A stretch of DNA of 64,000 nucleotides from Streptomyces roseoverticillatus (GCF_000719265.1 NZ_JOFL01000006.1:372001-436000); one strand, 5' to 3'; positions 7,502 to 16,026 are shown, counted from the first letter of the stretch. Made by a program: numbers and translations. Notes: a model not told the origin generated them from the letters alone.

Positions 7502-8757
7502 CCGTGCGCCGACCCCTCTCCCCGTACGAACGCGCCGTGTGGGCGGCCGGTGAAGCGCTGCCCGCCACCGTCGCGGCCGCCGTGCACGTCGAGGGCGCCA
7601 CGACCCCCGGCAGGCTGCGCGACGCCGTCGCCGCCGTCCGCGCCCGGCACCCCCTCCTCGGCTCGCGCGTCGAGCGCAACGGCCCCTGGCGCGCCTGGTT
7701 CACCACCCGCGGCGTGCCCGAGACGCCCCTGCGCGTGGAGTACCCCGTCGCCGGCCGCACGGCCGCCCGCGTGCTGGAGGAGGAGCTCCAGCGCCCCTTC
7801 GCCACCGCCGACGGGCCCCTGGCCCGGTTCGTCGTCGTCGACGGCGGGGACTCCTTCGACCTGATCGCCGTCTTCCACCACCTCGTGGCGGACGGACACT
7901 CCGCCGCCGTCGTGTTCCGCGACATCCTCCAGCACCTGGCCACCCCCACCGGCCGGGCGCCCGCCGTCGCCGCCCCGCCCGCGGACGGCCTCCTCCCCGG
8001 CCCCCGCGTCCGCCCCGCCGACCTCGTCAAGCTCTCCCGCTCCCTGCGCCTGCCCCGCCAGGCCGGCGCCCCGGCCCTGCCGACCGGCCCCGCCACCGAC
8101 CTGACCTGCCGCACCTGGACGCTGGACGAAGAGGAGACCACCGCGCTGCTCGACCGCTGCCGCGCCGAGCGCACCACCGTGCACGCCGCCCTCTGCACGG
8201 CCTTCGCCCGCGCCCACGGGACCCCCGGGCCGGCCCGCATCGCCGTCGCGGCCGACCTGCGCCGCATCCTCGCGCCCGTGCCCGAGGAGTCCGTCGGCCT
8301 CTACGCGGCCAGCTTCCTGCTGTCCGTGCCGGCGGGCCGCCCCCACGACGACCTCTGGGACGGCGCACGAGAGCTCAGGGAGCGCCTCCACCGGCGGCTG
8401 AGGCCGGAGGAACTGCGCCCGCTCGTCGCGGGGTTCCGGCTGATGCCCCTGCCCGACGGGATGATCACACGGCTCCTGCACCGCAGCGAGAGCAAGGGAG
8501 CACGCTTCGACGTCTCCCTCAGCAACTTCCTCACGTCCATCCCGGACACGTACGGCGACCTGCGCCTGACCGCCTTTCACGGCGCGGCCCACACCAGCCT
8601 CTCCGGCGCCCCGCTGGTCATCCTGATCGGCTTCGGCGGCAGGCTGTTCTTCAGCGTCACCTCCACCGACCCCGACGCGGCGCGCCTGTGCGAGAGGGCC
8701 ATGTCCCACCTCAGGAAAGCGGTGGCACCCGCCCGGCCGGCGGGTGCCCGCCTCTGA
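7498..8757 (+). CDS. condensation-fold acyltransferase (PapA5/phthiocerol dimycocerosyltransferase-like)
   Basis: A 419-residue member of the CoA-dependent acyltransferase/NRPS-condensation superfamily. The catalytic HHxxxDG motif is His127-His128-Leu-Val-Ala-Asp132-Gly133, with His128 the expected base. It begins RRPLSPYERAVWAAGE, like PapA5-type enzymes that esterify lipid hydroxyls in mycobacteria, and lacks any carrier-protein domain. The region VAADLRRILAPVPEESVGLYAA and the RFDVSLSNF segment correspond to later conserved blocks. As the last gene of the ATGA-linked operon it most likely O-acylates the hydroxylated lipid made by the first three enzymes. This is inference. The operon ends here; the next gene is on the other strand. 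Confidence 0.7.
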   Translation: MTVRRPLSPYERAVWAAGEALPATVAAAVHVEGATTPGRLRDAVAAVRARHPLLGSRVERNGPWRAWFTTRGVPETPLRVEYPVAGRTAARVLEEELQRPFATADGPLARFVVVDGGDSFDLIAVFHHLVADGHSAAVVFRDILQHLATPTGRAPAVAAPPADGLLPGPRVRPADLVKLSRSLRLPRQAGAPALPTGPATDLTCRTWTLDEEETTALLDRCRAERTTVHAALCTAFARAHGTPGPARIAVAADLRRILAPVPEESVGLYAASFLLSVPAGRPHDDLWDGARELRERLHRRLRPEELRPLVAGFRLMPLPDGMITRLLHRSESKGARFDVSLSNFLTSIPDTYGDLRLTAFHGAAHTSLSGAPLVILIGFGGRLFFSVTSTDPDAARLCERAMSHLRKAVAPARPAGARL

Positions 8758-8799
8758 CCCCCGGGGCCGCGGCTCCTGCGCCGCGGACCGCCCGCCCCA

Positions 8800-9243
8800 T
8801 CAGTGGGCGCCCGCGTACACCTTCGACGCGAACTCCGCGATCTGCTTGTCGGAGAGGTTCTGGGCGAGGTTGGCCTCGGAGATCATGCCGACGAGACGGT
8901 GGCCGTTCTGCACGTCGATCACCGGCAGCCGCTTGATCTGGTGCTGCTCCATGGAAGTCAGAGCATCCGTCGCGGACGCGTCCGCATCGATCCAGTGCAG
9001 CTCCCCGCCGAGCGAACCCGCCTCCACACTTGCCGGGTCCACGCCGTCGGCCACGCACTGGACGACGATGTCCCGGTCGGTGACCAGGCCCTGGAGCCTG
9101 TCGTCGTCACCGCAGATGGGCAGCGCGCCCACGTGCAGCTCGCGCATCATCTTCGCCGCGTCCAGCAGCGATTCGTGCTCGCCGACGCACTTCGCGCCCG
9201 CCGTCATGATGTCGCGGGCCTTGAGCGGCTTGTTCCGTGCCAT
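8800..9243 (-). CDS. CBS-pair domain protein
   Basis: A 147-residue protein made of two CBS repeats: ARDIMTAGAKCVGEHESLLDAAKMMRELHVGALPICGDDDRLQGLVTDRDIV and, after an insert, WIDADASATDALTSMEQHQIKRLPVID...LVGMISEANLA. CBS pairs bind adenine nucleotides and act as energy sensors; the partner is unknown here. Start at the ATG at 9243 with GGGAGGA upstream; a longer frame to 9291 has no better site. Convergent with the lipid operon, 42 bases apart. Confidence 0.9.
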   Translation of the reverse strand: MARNKPLKARDIMTAGAKCVGEHESLLDAAKMMRELHVGALPICGDDDRLQGLVTDRDIVVQCVADGVDPASVEAGSLGGELHWIDADASATDALTSMEQHQIKRLPVIDVQNGHRLVGMISEANLAQNLSDKQIAEFASKVYAGAH

Positions 9244-9321
9244 GATCGCTCCTCCCGTCGTGGCAGGTTCTTCCTTCCTCCATCGCAACACGGATGTCCC
9301 ACCGACGCCATGCGCACACGT

Positions 9322-9624
9322 TCACTGTCCGCGACCGGCCATGTGCTGCTCGAACGTGCTGATCTTTCCGTCCAGCAGGCCGGGCCTCCCGGGCCACAGG
9401 TCGGCCTTCAGCACCAGCTGGACCCGTGGCGCCCTCGCGGCGACGGCTTCCGTGGCCCGCCGGACGACGTCCATGACCTCCTCCCACTCGCCCTCGATCA
9501 TCGTGTACATGGAGTCCGAGCGGTACGGCAGCCCGGACGTGCGAATGATCTCCACGGCGTCGGCTATCTCGTCGGGGAAGCTCTCTCCGACGCCGACGGG
9601 CGTCAGGGTGAAGGCGATGAGCAT
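9322..9624 (-). CDS. MTH1187/YkoF-type thiamine-binding-like protein
   Basis: A 100-residue protein: MLIAFTLTPVGVGESFPDEIADAVEIIRTSGLPYRSDSMYTMIEGEWEEVMDVVRRA. This is the pattern of the MTH1187 family (DUF77), a ferredoxin-like fold that forms tetramers; relatives bind thiamine or hydroxymethylpyrimidine. The segment SGLPYRSDSMYTMIEGEWEEVM is the diagnostic core. Nearby genes offer no thiamine context, so the ligand is uncertain. Start at the ATG at 9624 with an AGAGGA-like site. Confidence 0.85.
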   Translation of the reverse strand: MLIAFTLTPVGVGESFPDEIADAVEIIRTSGLPYRSDSMYTMIEGEWEEVMDVVRRATEAVAARAPRVQLVLKADLWPGRPGLLDGKISTFEQHMAGRGQ

Positions 9625-9664
9625 GGTGGTCAGCCGTCCTCTCTCTTCTCTCGGTTCTCTTCTC

Positions 9665-10828
9665 TCAGGTCCCCGCGCGCGGCGAGGCGGTCGTGGCGGC
9701 GTGATAGGCGGCCGCGACCAGCAGGAGATGGTCGATCTCGTGGGTCAGGCTGCGCGCCGAGGGCCCGTCCTGGTCGCCCGGCCCGGTGAGGTTCGCCGTC
9801 TGGGCGTGGGGCTTCCGGCCCTCGCGCTTGTTCCGCAGCGCGGCGGTGAGCCAGCGCGCGGTGATGTGCGCGTCCACCAGGTGGTCCGGCAGGGACTGCG
9901 CGTTCACGCTCTGCCGGATGGCATCGAGCGTGGCGGGCGGGATGTAGTTGCGCAGGACGATCATCGCGTCGCGGATCTCGATGACCCGCCGGTAGAGCCG
10001 CAGCTGGAGGGGAACGGCAGCGGCGCCGATGCGGTTGGCCGGGCGCAGCACGACGTCCGGGGTGTGCGTGGTCAGGTCCTGCCACAGCCGCTCCAGTCCG
10101 TGGTACGACCTGCGGTACTGCAGGTGGGTCCGGATCCGGGCGAACACCGGGAGGGCCACCCCCAGCGCCATGCACAGGGCCTCCACGCCGGTGACCGGCG
10201 AGAACAGCGGGGCGAACACCGGTGATCGCGTGGACAGATAGACGAGCTTGAGCAGCCACAGCACCGAGGCCAGCAGGATGCCGGAGCCGAACAGGCGCAG
10301 CCCGTAGCGCAGCAGGCGCGGCGTGCCGTGACGGCCGTGGCTCCAGCACACGAGGCCGCAGACCGTGTCGGCCGTCAGGTGGAAGGCGAAGAACACCCAC
10401 CAGTAGGCGTCCGGCACGCTCGGCGTGGCCCGGGACGGCGCGATCCGGTTCCTCTCGTGCACCGGTCCGAGCACGTCCAGCAGGACGAGCGAGACCATGA
10501 CGGCCGCCGCGGTGCCGAAGAGCACCCCGGTGTGGCGCCGGCGGCCGGCCGCGCCGTGGATGAACCACAGGACGGCCGCCGCGTCGACGATGCTGAACAG
10601 GTGGGTCGTCAGATCCACCCAGTGCGCCCCGGGCACCATCCGGGCCAGCACGGCCGTGACGGGTTCGAGGTGCATCGACATCGCCAGGGCGATCATGACG
10701 ACGGCGAACCACAGCGGCCGCTGCTCGCGGTGGCGGACCGCCTGCGGAGCCCGTACGAGGGCCGCCGACCACAGGGCGGCGATCCCCGCGTTCTCGATCC
10801 AGGCGAGCTTGTCTATCCAGGCGAGCAC
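9665..10828 (-). CDS. MAB_1171c-like membrane protein
   Basis: A 387-residue protein with about seven membrane helices in the first ~240 residues (ENAGIAALWSAALV, WFAVVMIALAMSM, VLFGTAAAVMVSLVLL, ILLASVLWLLKLVYL and others) and a soluble C-terminal half containing LWQDLTTHTPDVVL, RRVIEIRDAMIVLRNYIPP and a charged tail. This layout matches the actinobacterial family annotated MAB_1171c-like putative transporter; real function is unknown. The GTG at 10828 (rc GGGAGCGTC upstream) makes the gene overlap the ImmA/IrrE-like gene by 16 bases, a pairing common in Streptomyces. The longer frame upstream is the shadow of that gene. Confidence 0.75.
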   Translation of the reverse strand: MLAWIDKLAWIENAGIAALWSAALVRAPQAVRHREQRPLWFAVVMIALAMSMHLEPVTAVLARMVPGAHWVDLTTHLFSIVDAAAVLWFIHGAAGRRRHTGVLFGTAAAVMVSLVLLDVLGPVHERNRIAPSRATPSVPDAYWWVFFAFHLTADTVCGLVCWSHGRHGTPRLLRYGLRLFGSGILLASVLWLLKLVYLSTRSPVFAPLFSPVTGVEALCMALGVALPVFARIRTHLQYRRSYHGLERLWQDLTTHTPDVVLRPANRIGAAAVPLQLRLYRRVIEIRDAMIVLRNYIPPATLDAIRQSVNAQSLPDHLVDAHITARWLTAALRNKREGRKPHAQTANLTGPGDQDGPSARSLTHEIDHLLLVAAAYHAATTASPRAGT

Positions 10829-11346
10829 GACGCTCCCGTCGGCCGGCCGACCCGCAGCCCCATCGCCGATTCCAGACCGCCGAGCATCCCCGACAGCAGC
10901 GTCGGGGCGGGCACCCGCCCGGCCGCCTCCAGGATCAGCGTGGCGATCATCTCCGCCTCCTGCTCCTGCTCGTCGCCGTAGCGGATCCGCGGCAGCACCC
11001 GGCGCACCGACTGGGGATCGGTGATGTCGAGGTGGCGGTACAGCCGGGTGTCGTCGAGGGCGGAGCGGTGGTTGCACACCAGGTGCCCGATCTCGTGGAC
11101 GATGATGTGCTCCTGGTGCAGCGGGCTGGTCTGCCCGTCGTAGAGGATGAAGTCCTCGGTCTCGACGGACAGCAGCATCCCCGAAGGCGTTCCGGGGACG
11201 GTCGGGGTGGGCAGGGCCAGCAGCCGCAGCGGACGGTCGCGCTCGGCGGCGAGGCGGTCGCACAGGTCCTGTGCGGAGAACGGGTCGGGCACAGGAATCC
11301 CGCCGATCACCTTCTGGCATCGGCGGCGCAGATGCCTCCAGTGCAT
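10813..11346 (-). CDS. ImmA/IrrE-family metallopeptidase-like protein
   Basis: A 177-residue protein with the zinc signature HEIGH in HQEHIIVHEIGHLVCNH and a downstream acidic EQEAEMIATLILEA segment that supplies the third ligand in M78 peptidases. The family includes ImmA and IrrE, which cleave or inactivate XRE-type repressors. The ATG at 11346 (MHWRHLRRRCQKV) follows GGGAG; the longer upstream frame is Arg/Pro-rich and unlikely to be translated. The gene overlaps the membrane-protein gene, suggesting a two-gene operon. No XRE repressor gene is adjacent, so the natural target is not evident. Confidence 0.8.
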   Translation of the reverse strand: MHWRHLRRRCQKVIGGIPVPDPFSAQDLCDRLAAERDRPLRLLALPTPTVPGTPSGMLLSVETEDFILYDGQTSPLHQEHIIVHEIGHLVCNHRSALDDTRLYRHLDITDPQSVRRVLPRIRYGDEQEQEAEMIATLILEAAGRVPAPTLLSGMLGGLESAMGLRVGRPTGASCSPG

Positions 11347-11579
11347 CTCAGTCGTTTCTCCCGCAGTCGTAGGGACGGGCGGGCACATGACCCGGTATCG
11401 GCGCCGGGTCATCGCGGTCCCCCGGCCCGCACGGCGGCCCCCAAGGCGGTCAATGGCAGTACCACGAGCCCCCCTCGCACATGTGCCCCGGCCGCCTGCG
11501 ATCGTAGATCGCCGCGCGCTGTCACGCCAGGGTTGCGGAACGTCGCGGTCCATGGAGGGTGCGGGAGGGGGCCGGCGGG

Positions 11580-12806
11580 CTAGCCGAGGGTGCTGCGGCG
11601 GCCGTAGCGGCTCTTGCGGAGACGCTGCACGACGCGGTGGAGACGCGGGTAGCGCTCGCGCTGTTCCCGGGAGCGGCGGTCGAGTTCCTCCGTGAGCCGT
11701 TCGGTGCGCTTCTCCACGTCGAGCTCGTCGAGGATGCGGTCGATCTCCGCGAGCAGCGCCCCGTGCAGCTGCCACTGCCGGGGGTGCTGCTGGACCTGAT
11801 GGAGCAGCAGGCGGGCGGCCCGGTCACGGGTCCGGCGGGCGGCGTCGAGCTCCCGCGTGAGGTGTTCCTCGGCGTGCTCGGCGCTGGTGGTGACATGCGT
11901 GGTGATGACTACGGCGAAGTTCTCCACGGCCAGGGCCATGTGCCCGAAGACCTCTTCGAGGGCGGCGGCGGTGTCGCCGGGGAAGAGCGGCTCCTGCGCG
12001 CGGTGCACGGCCAGGTCGGTGAGGGTCCGGCAGGTCACGCGCAGCACGACGGCCGTGATCTCCAGCGCGTCGAGCCCCGTGCGCAGCACCACCCGGAACA
12101 GGAGCCCCTCCTTGACGCGCGGATTGAGCCGGAGGCTGTCCTCGGCCTGCCGGAGCGAGGCGTCCACCTCGACGATGTCGTGGTCGAGCCGCCGCGCCGC
12201 GTGCAGCCGGGCCGCGGCCTGCTCCACGGGCGTGTGGCCGGTGATCTCCTCCCCGATGTCCTGCAGGAGGCGGCGCATCCGGCGCGCGAGGTCCTCGATC
12301 GCCTCGCCCGCGGGCTGCACCCACACCGGCGGGACGAGCAGGACGTTGAACAGCAGCCCGACGACCGCGCCGATCAGGGTCTCCAGCACCCGGTCCCAGG
12401 CGGTCTCCGCGACGCGCGTCACCCCCAGCACGAGCATCGCGCTGATCGCGACCTCGGGGACGAACTCGCCCGCCTTCACGAACCGCCCGATGACGAGGGA
12501 GGCGAGGATGATCAGCCCGAGGCTCCACCACGTCAGTCCGACCAGCACGCTGAAGCCGATCGCGATCAGGACGCCGACCACGACGGAGTTGACCCGTCGC
12601 ACGCTCGTGGTGAGTGTGGAGTAGAGGGTGACCTGGACGACCAGGAGCGCGGTGAGCGGTGCGGTCAGCGGGGCCGGTTCGTTGCTCAGCCACAGCGCCA
12701 CGGCATAGGAGATCACCGCGGCTGCGGTTGACCGTACCGTCTGCACGACCGCCGGTTCCCTGCCGCGCCTCACCAGCATCGTCAGGGGGTCACGAAGCCC
12801 GGGCAC
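11580..12806 (-). CDS. FUSC/aromatic acid exporter-like membrane protein
   Basis: A 408-residue protein. The GTG at 12806 is preceded by a strong GGAAGGAGG. The N-terminal ~150 residues hold about five or six membrane helices (AAAVISYAVALWLS, APLTALLVVQVTLYSTL, VVVGVLIAIGFSVLVGL, LGLIILASLVIG, LIGAVVGLLFNVLLVPP), as in the FUSC half-domain. The C-terminal ~250 residues form a long soluble alpha-helical region ending in a basic coiled coil (EKRTERLTEELDRRSREQRERY). FUSC proteins are linked to efflux of aromatic acids; substrate unknown. Divergent from the SDR gene. Confidence 0.8.
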   Translation of the reverse strand: MPGLRDPLTMLVRRGREPAVVQTVRSTAAAVISYAVALWLSNEPAPLTAPLTALLVVQVTLYSTLTTSVRRVNSVVVGVLIAIGFSVLVGLTWWSLGLIILASLVIGRFVKAGEFVPEVAISAMLVLGVTRVAETAWDRVLETLIGAVVGLLFNVLLVPPVWVQPAGEAIEDLARRMRRLLQDIGEEITGHTPVEQAAARLHAARRLDHDIVEVDASLRQAEDSLRLNPRVKEGLLFRVVLRTGLDALEITAVVLRVTCRTLTDLAVHRAQEPLFPGDTAAALEEVFGHMALAVENFAVVITTHVTTSAEHAEEHLTRELDAARRTRDRAARLLLHQVQQHPRQWQLHGALLAEIDRILDELDVEKRTERLTEELDRRSREQRERYPRLHRVVQRLRKSRYGRRSTLG

Positions 12807-12908
12807 GTGGCCCTCCTTCCCCTTCCCGCCGACCTGTCAGCCGCCGATGCGCCACTTGGGGCACGGGGCCGGGAAGAACGGCCGGTCCGGGATGGCAGGA
12901 TTTCGGCC

Positions 12909-13682
12909 ATGACTGATCATCAGGGATTTCTCGCCGGCAAGAGTGTGCTGATTACGGGGGCGAGCAGCGGCATCGGCGCTGCCGCAGCGAAGGTGTTCGC
13001 GCGCGAGGGCGCCGCGGTGGTGCTGACGGCCCGCCGGGGCGAGCGCCTGGAGGCGCTGTGCGAGGAGATCCGGGGGAGCGGCGGCGACGCCGCGTACGTC
13101 GTCGGGGACATCCGCGTGGAGGACGACGCGCGGCGGGCGGTGGAGTGCGCCGTGGAGCGGCACGGGCGCCTCGACGCCGCCTTCAACAACGCGGGCATCG
13201 GCTGGGACCAGGAGCCGATGCACTTGATGAAGGACGACGCCTACGACGCCATCATGGACACGAACGTACGGGGCGTCTGGAACCTCATGCGCCACGAACT
13301 CGCGGCCATGGTGGAGTCGGGGACGGGCGGCTCCGTCGTCAACAACAGCAGCGTCGCCGGCATGGTGGCCATACCCGCGGCCGCTCCGTACGTCGCCTCG
13401 AAGCACGCGGTGATCGGCCTGACCAAGGCCGCGGCGGCGGAGTACGCGCCGCACGGCATCCGGGTGAACACGGTCGCCCCCGGCACGACGCGGAGCGAGA
13501 TCATCGCCGGCTGGTTCGAGCGGAACCCGCACATCGAGCCGGAGCTGCACCGCCTGACGCCGCAGGCCCGTACGGCCGAGCCGGCGGAGATCGCGGAGGC
13601 CGCCGCGTGGCTGTGCAGCGACCGGGCGTCGTTCGTGACGGGCGCGGTGCTGCCGGTGGACGGCGGCTTCACGATGGTGTGA
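12909..13682 (+). CDS. short-chain dehydrogenase/reductase (SDR)
   Basis: A 257-residue classical SDR: TGASSGIG cofactor loop at ~17-24, NNAG at ~95, catalytic Ser in VVNNSSVAG, YVASK (Tyr and Lys pair), and VNTVAPGTTRSEI. The end LPVDGGFTMV is typical. It lies convergent to the AfsA-like gene, 52 bases away across a shared terminator. An SDR (BarS1 type) performs the keto reduction in some gamma-butyrolactone pathways, so this is a fair candidate for hormone tailoring, but location is the only argument. The ATG at 12909 lies downstream of a GCAGGA site. Confidence 0.85.
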   Translation: MTDHQGFLAGKSVLITGASSGIGAAAAKVFAREGAAVVLTARRGERLEALCEEIRGSGGDAAYVVGDIRVEDDARRAVECAVERHGRLDAAFNNAGIGWDQEPMHLMKDDAYDAIMDTNVRGVWNLMRHELAAMVESGTGGSVVNNSSVAGMVAIPAAAPYVASKHAVIGLTKAAAAEYAPHGIRVNTVAPGTTRSEIIAGWFERNPHIEPELHRLTPQARTAEPAEIAEAAAWLCSDRASFVTGAVLPVDGGFTMV

Positions 13683-13696
13683 CGCGGCGGGGGAGA

Positions 13697-13729
13697 GGGC
13701 CCGGCGGCCGGTTCACGGCCGCCGGGCCC
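13697..13729. terminator. bidirectional terminator hairpin
   Basis: Perfect 14-bp stem: gggcccggcggccg (13697-13710), loop gttca, cggccgccgggccc (13716-13729). It sits exactly between the convergent SDR and AfsA-like genes and can serve both. Confidence 0.75.
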
Positions 13730-13734
13730 ACGCG

Positions 13735-14910
13735 TCAGGCCGCCGGGCCGGTGTGCGTGGTGGTGAAGACGGCCTCGCCGTTCTGGTGCCCGACGGTGGT
13801 GTGGGTCGTCGTGCGCGACGTCGTGTGACGCTCGGTGGCGATGCCGATGGGGGCGTCGAACTCGGCGTACCGGTGGAAGGTGGTGTGCGTGGTGGTGGGC
13901 TGCGGGCGGTAGCCGGAGGCCGCCGCCGGGTCGCAGGCGCAGGTCCCGGCGGCGCCGTCCACGGGACCGGTCGCGGTGAACGCGGCCTGGTTGGCGGCTT
14001 CGATCAGCACGAGGCCGGGGACGTGGTCGACGGCGTGGTCGTAGAAGACCGTGTTGTCGAAGGGGTGGCGCAGCTGCCAGCCGCGGGGCTCGTCCGTGGG
14101 GCTGAGCAGGACCTCGTCCGGCCTGTCCCGGCCGACGCTCGCAGGCGGGAGATGCGGCGTGAGGGGCGGCAGCTCCGAGGGAGGCTGATGGTGCTCACCG
14201 CGCAGCCGCCGGTAGACCGCCGGGGGAATCCACTCGAACGTGGTCTCGGCGGTCACGAGGGCCGGGCCGGAGGCCTTGCCGTCAGCGGCCGCCGGCCCCG
14301 CGCCGGGCTCCGCGGCGGTGATCGTCATGCCGACGTGCAAGGCGGTGACGCGCTTGTTGCGCAGGGTCGTCGGGGTGGCGGTGACCTCGATGTGCAGCGG
14401 GGTGGCCCGCTCGGTGTCGAGGGCCGCGCCGGGGTTGAGGGTGTAGTTGAAGGTGTGGAGGAGCGTGGCGTGGCTGAGGGGGGCCTCGAACGCGGTGTGG
14501 GCGAGGAGGAGACCGACCTGGCGTATCGTCTGGGCGACGGTGAGGGTCTCGTAGTGGGTGCCGTGGCCGGGCACGTGGTGCGTGGTGTGGGCGGGCCAGC
14601 TGCCGGTGACGGTGTAGTGCGTGGGGTCCTGCTGCTCCCAGCGGGTCACGAACACGGCGTCCTCGAAGCTCAGGTGCACGAGCTCCTTGGCGGCGGGTCC
14701 GCCGGCGGTTCCTTCGCCGATTCCGCCGCCGTCGTGGGCGGGGTGTGCGCTGCGGGCGCTAAGGTCTGGGGGCGAGGCCTGCAGCCCGCCGGACGCATCG
14801 GTTCCGTCAGCCGCCGGCCGGACGAGCCGGCACTCGGTGACGTGGTCGGCGAACTGCCGCGGGGTGCCGTGGGCGGCGGCGACTGCGGGGCGGAGCAGGA
14901 TCTGAGACAC
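13735..14910 (-). CDS. AfsA-family gamma-butyrolactone biosynthesis protein
   Basis: A 391-residue protein with the two AfsA repeats. Repeat 1: KELVHLSFEDAVFVTRWEQ, then SHATLLHTFNYTLNP. Repeat 2: DEVLLSPTDEPRGWQLR, NTVFYDHAVDHVPGLVLIEAANQAAF. AfsA proteins condense a beta-ketoacyl-ACP with dihydroxyacetone phosphate, the first step to A-factor-type hormones. GTG at 14910 with GAGGAGA upstream; a frame extending to 15120 would run through the operator and is rejected. It is longer than many AfsA proteins because of Ala/Pro/Gly-rich inserts (residues ~55-75 and ~195-210). Divergent from the receptor gene with an ARE between them, the classic afsA-arpA arrangement, so repression by the receptor and release by the hormone is expected. 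Confidence 0.92.
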   Translation of the reverse strand: MSQILLRPAVAAAHGTPRQFADHVTECRLVRPAADGTDASGGLQASPPDLSARSAHPAHDGGGIGEGTAGGPAAKELVHLSFEDAVFVTRWEQQDPTHYTVTGSWPAHTTHHVPGHGTHYETLTVAQTIRQVGLLLAHTAFEAPLSHATLLHTFNYTLNPGAALDTERATPLHIEVTATPTTLRNKRVTALHVGMTITAAEPGAGPAAADGKASGPALVTAETTFEWIPPAVYRRLRGEHHQPPSELPPLTPHLPPASVGRDRPDEVLLSPTDEPRGWQLRHPFDNTVFYDHAVDHVPGLVLIEAANQAAFTATGPVDGAAGTCACDPAAASGYRPQPTTTHTTFHRYAEFDAPIGIATERHTTSRTTTHTTVGHQNGEAVFTTTHTGPAA

Positions 14911-14963
14911 GTCTCTCCTCGGAGTGGATTCGTGCGTCCCGGTTGTTAACCGGCCCGGTGATA

Positions 14964-14987
14964 AGATACGGACTATCCGGTTTGCTT
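14964..14987. promoter_or_regulatory. ARE-like operator in the AfsA/receptor intergenic region
   Basis: The 24-mer from agatacggac to gtttgctt matches the autoregulatory element consensus as I remember it (ANAWACnnACYnnnCGGTWTGYTT) at every defined position. It lies 54 bases upstream of the AfsA GTG and 133 upstream of the receptor ATG, so it can control both divergent promoters. Confidence 0.8.
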
Positions 14988-15119
14988 TAGGGTTTTCGCT
15001 CGTGCTTGCCCTGGCCGTCGATTCCGGGCCCTGCCCGGTGCGTCCGGCGTGGCGCACCCGGCGGCCGTGGTCGGCCGGGCGTTCGTATCGGCGTGTTGCC
15101 GGTGAACGGGAGGTAGTCA

Positions 15120-15785
15120 ATGGCGAAGCAGGCGCGGGCGATTCACACGCGTCGCCTGATTCTCGAGGCGGCGGGTGAGGTCTTCGACGAGTTCGGATAC
15201 GAGTCGGCGACGATCGCGGAGATCCTCGGGCGTGCGGGCGTCACCAAGGGTGCGCTGTACTTCCACTTCGCGTCGAAGGAGGAGCTGGCGCGCGGAGTGC
15301 TGAGCGAGGCGCTGACGACGGAGGGCGTGCTGCCCCAGGAGTCGCGCCTGCAGGAGTGGGTGGACGTCGGCATGGTGCTGGCGCACCGGCTGCCCGCGGA
15401 GCCCTTGCTGAGCGCCGCGATCCGACTGTCGGCCGACCGCAAGGCGCGGGACCTGTTCGGCACGTCCTGGCCCGGGTGGATCGAGTTCATCGCGGGGCAG
15501 CTGACCGCGGCCAAGGAGCAGGGGGAACTGCTGCCCCACGTGGACGCGGAGCGGACGGCGATGCTGTTCGTGAGCGCCTGGACGGGCGTCGAGATCCTGG
15601 CGACGGCGCACCCGGAGGGCGACTCCCTGGAGGAGCGGATCGCGCTGCTGTACGACACGTTCCTGCCGAGCGTCGCGGTGCCGGGAGCCCTGCGGATGCT
15701 GGACACCGCCCCCGACCGCGGTGCCCGGGTCTGGCAGGCGCACCGGTCCCAGCGCGAAGAGGCGGAGGCCGCGGCCTCCGGCTGA
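15120..15785 (+). CDS. gamma-butyrolactone receptor, ArpA/ScbR-type TetR regulator
   Basis: A 221-residue TetR protein beginning MAKQARAIHTRRLILEAAGEV, with the helix-turn-helix at ~26-55 (SATIAEILGRAGVTKGALYFHFASKEELARGVL), which is nearly diagnostic for gamma-butyrolactone receptors. The ligand-pocket region retains Trp117 and Trp120 (TSWPGWIEF), where receptors have a conserved Trp. The ATG at 15120 follows GGGAGG. Expected role: repress AfsA and its own gene through the ARE and release DNA when the hormone binds. A second, more divergent receptor-like gene lies downstream on the other strand. Confidence 0.92.
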   Translation: MAKQARAIHTRRLILEAAGEVFDEFGYESATIAEILGRAGVTKGALYFHFASKEELARGVLSEALTTEGVLPQESRLQEWVDVGMVLAHRLPAEPLLSAAIRLSADRKARDLFGTSWPGWIEFIAGQLTAAKEQGELLPHVDAERTAMLFVSAWTGVEILATAHPEGDSLEERIALLYDTFLPSVAVPGALRMLDTAPDRGARVWQAHRSQREEAEAAASG

Positions 15786-16026
15786 CGCACCGCGCGCGTC
15801 CCGGCTGCGACGTCGGGCGCGCGGAGGGTGTCCGGGCGGCGGGCTGGACAGGACCGCTGCCTGATGACGTCCACGCTTTCCCCCTGAGTGTCCGGCCGAT
15901 GCCGCTGCGGGCGCACGGCGCCAACGGGCCACGAGCCCCCCTCGTCACCCCTGCACGGCATCGGAAACCTGTCCGGAGGCGGCTGCTCGTCGCGGCGGAT
16001 CCTCCGGTGATCCGATGCCAGGACGC

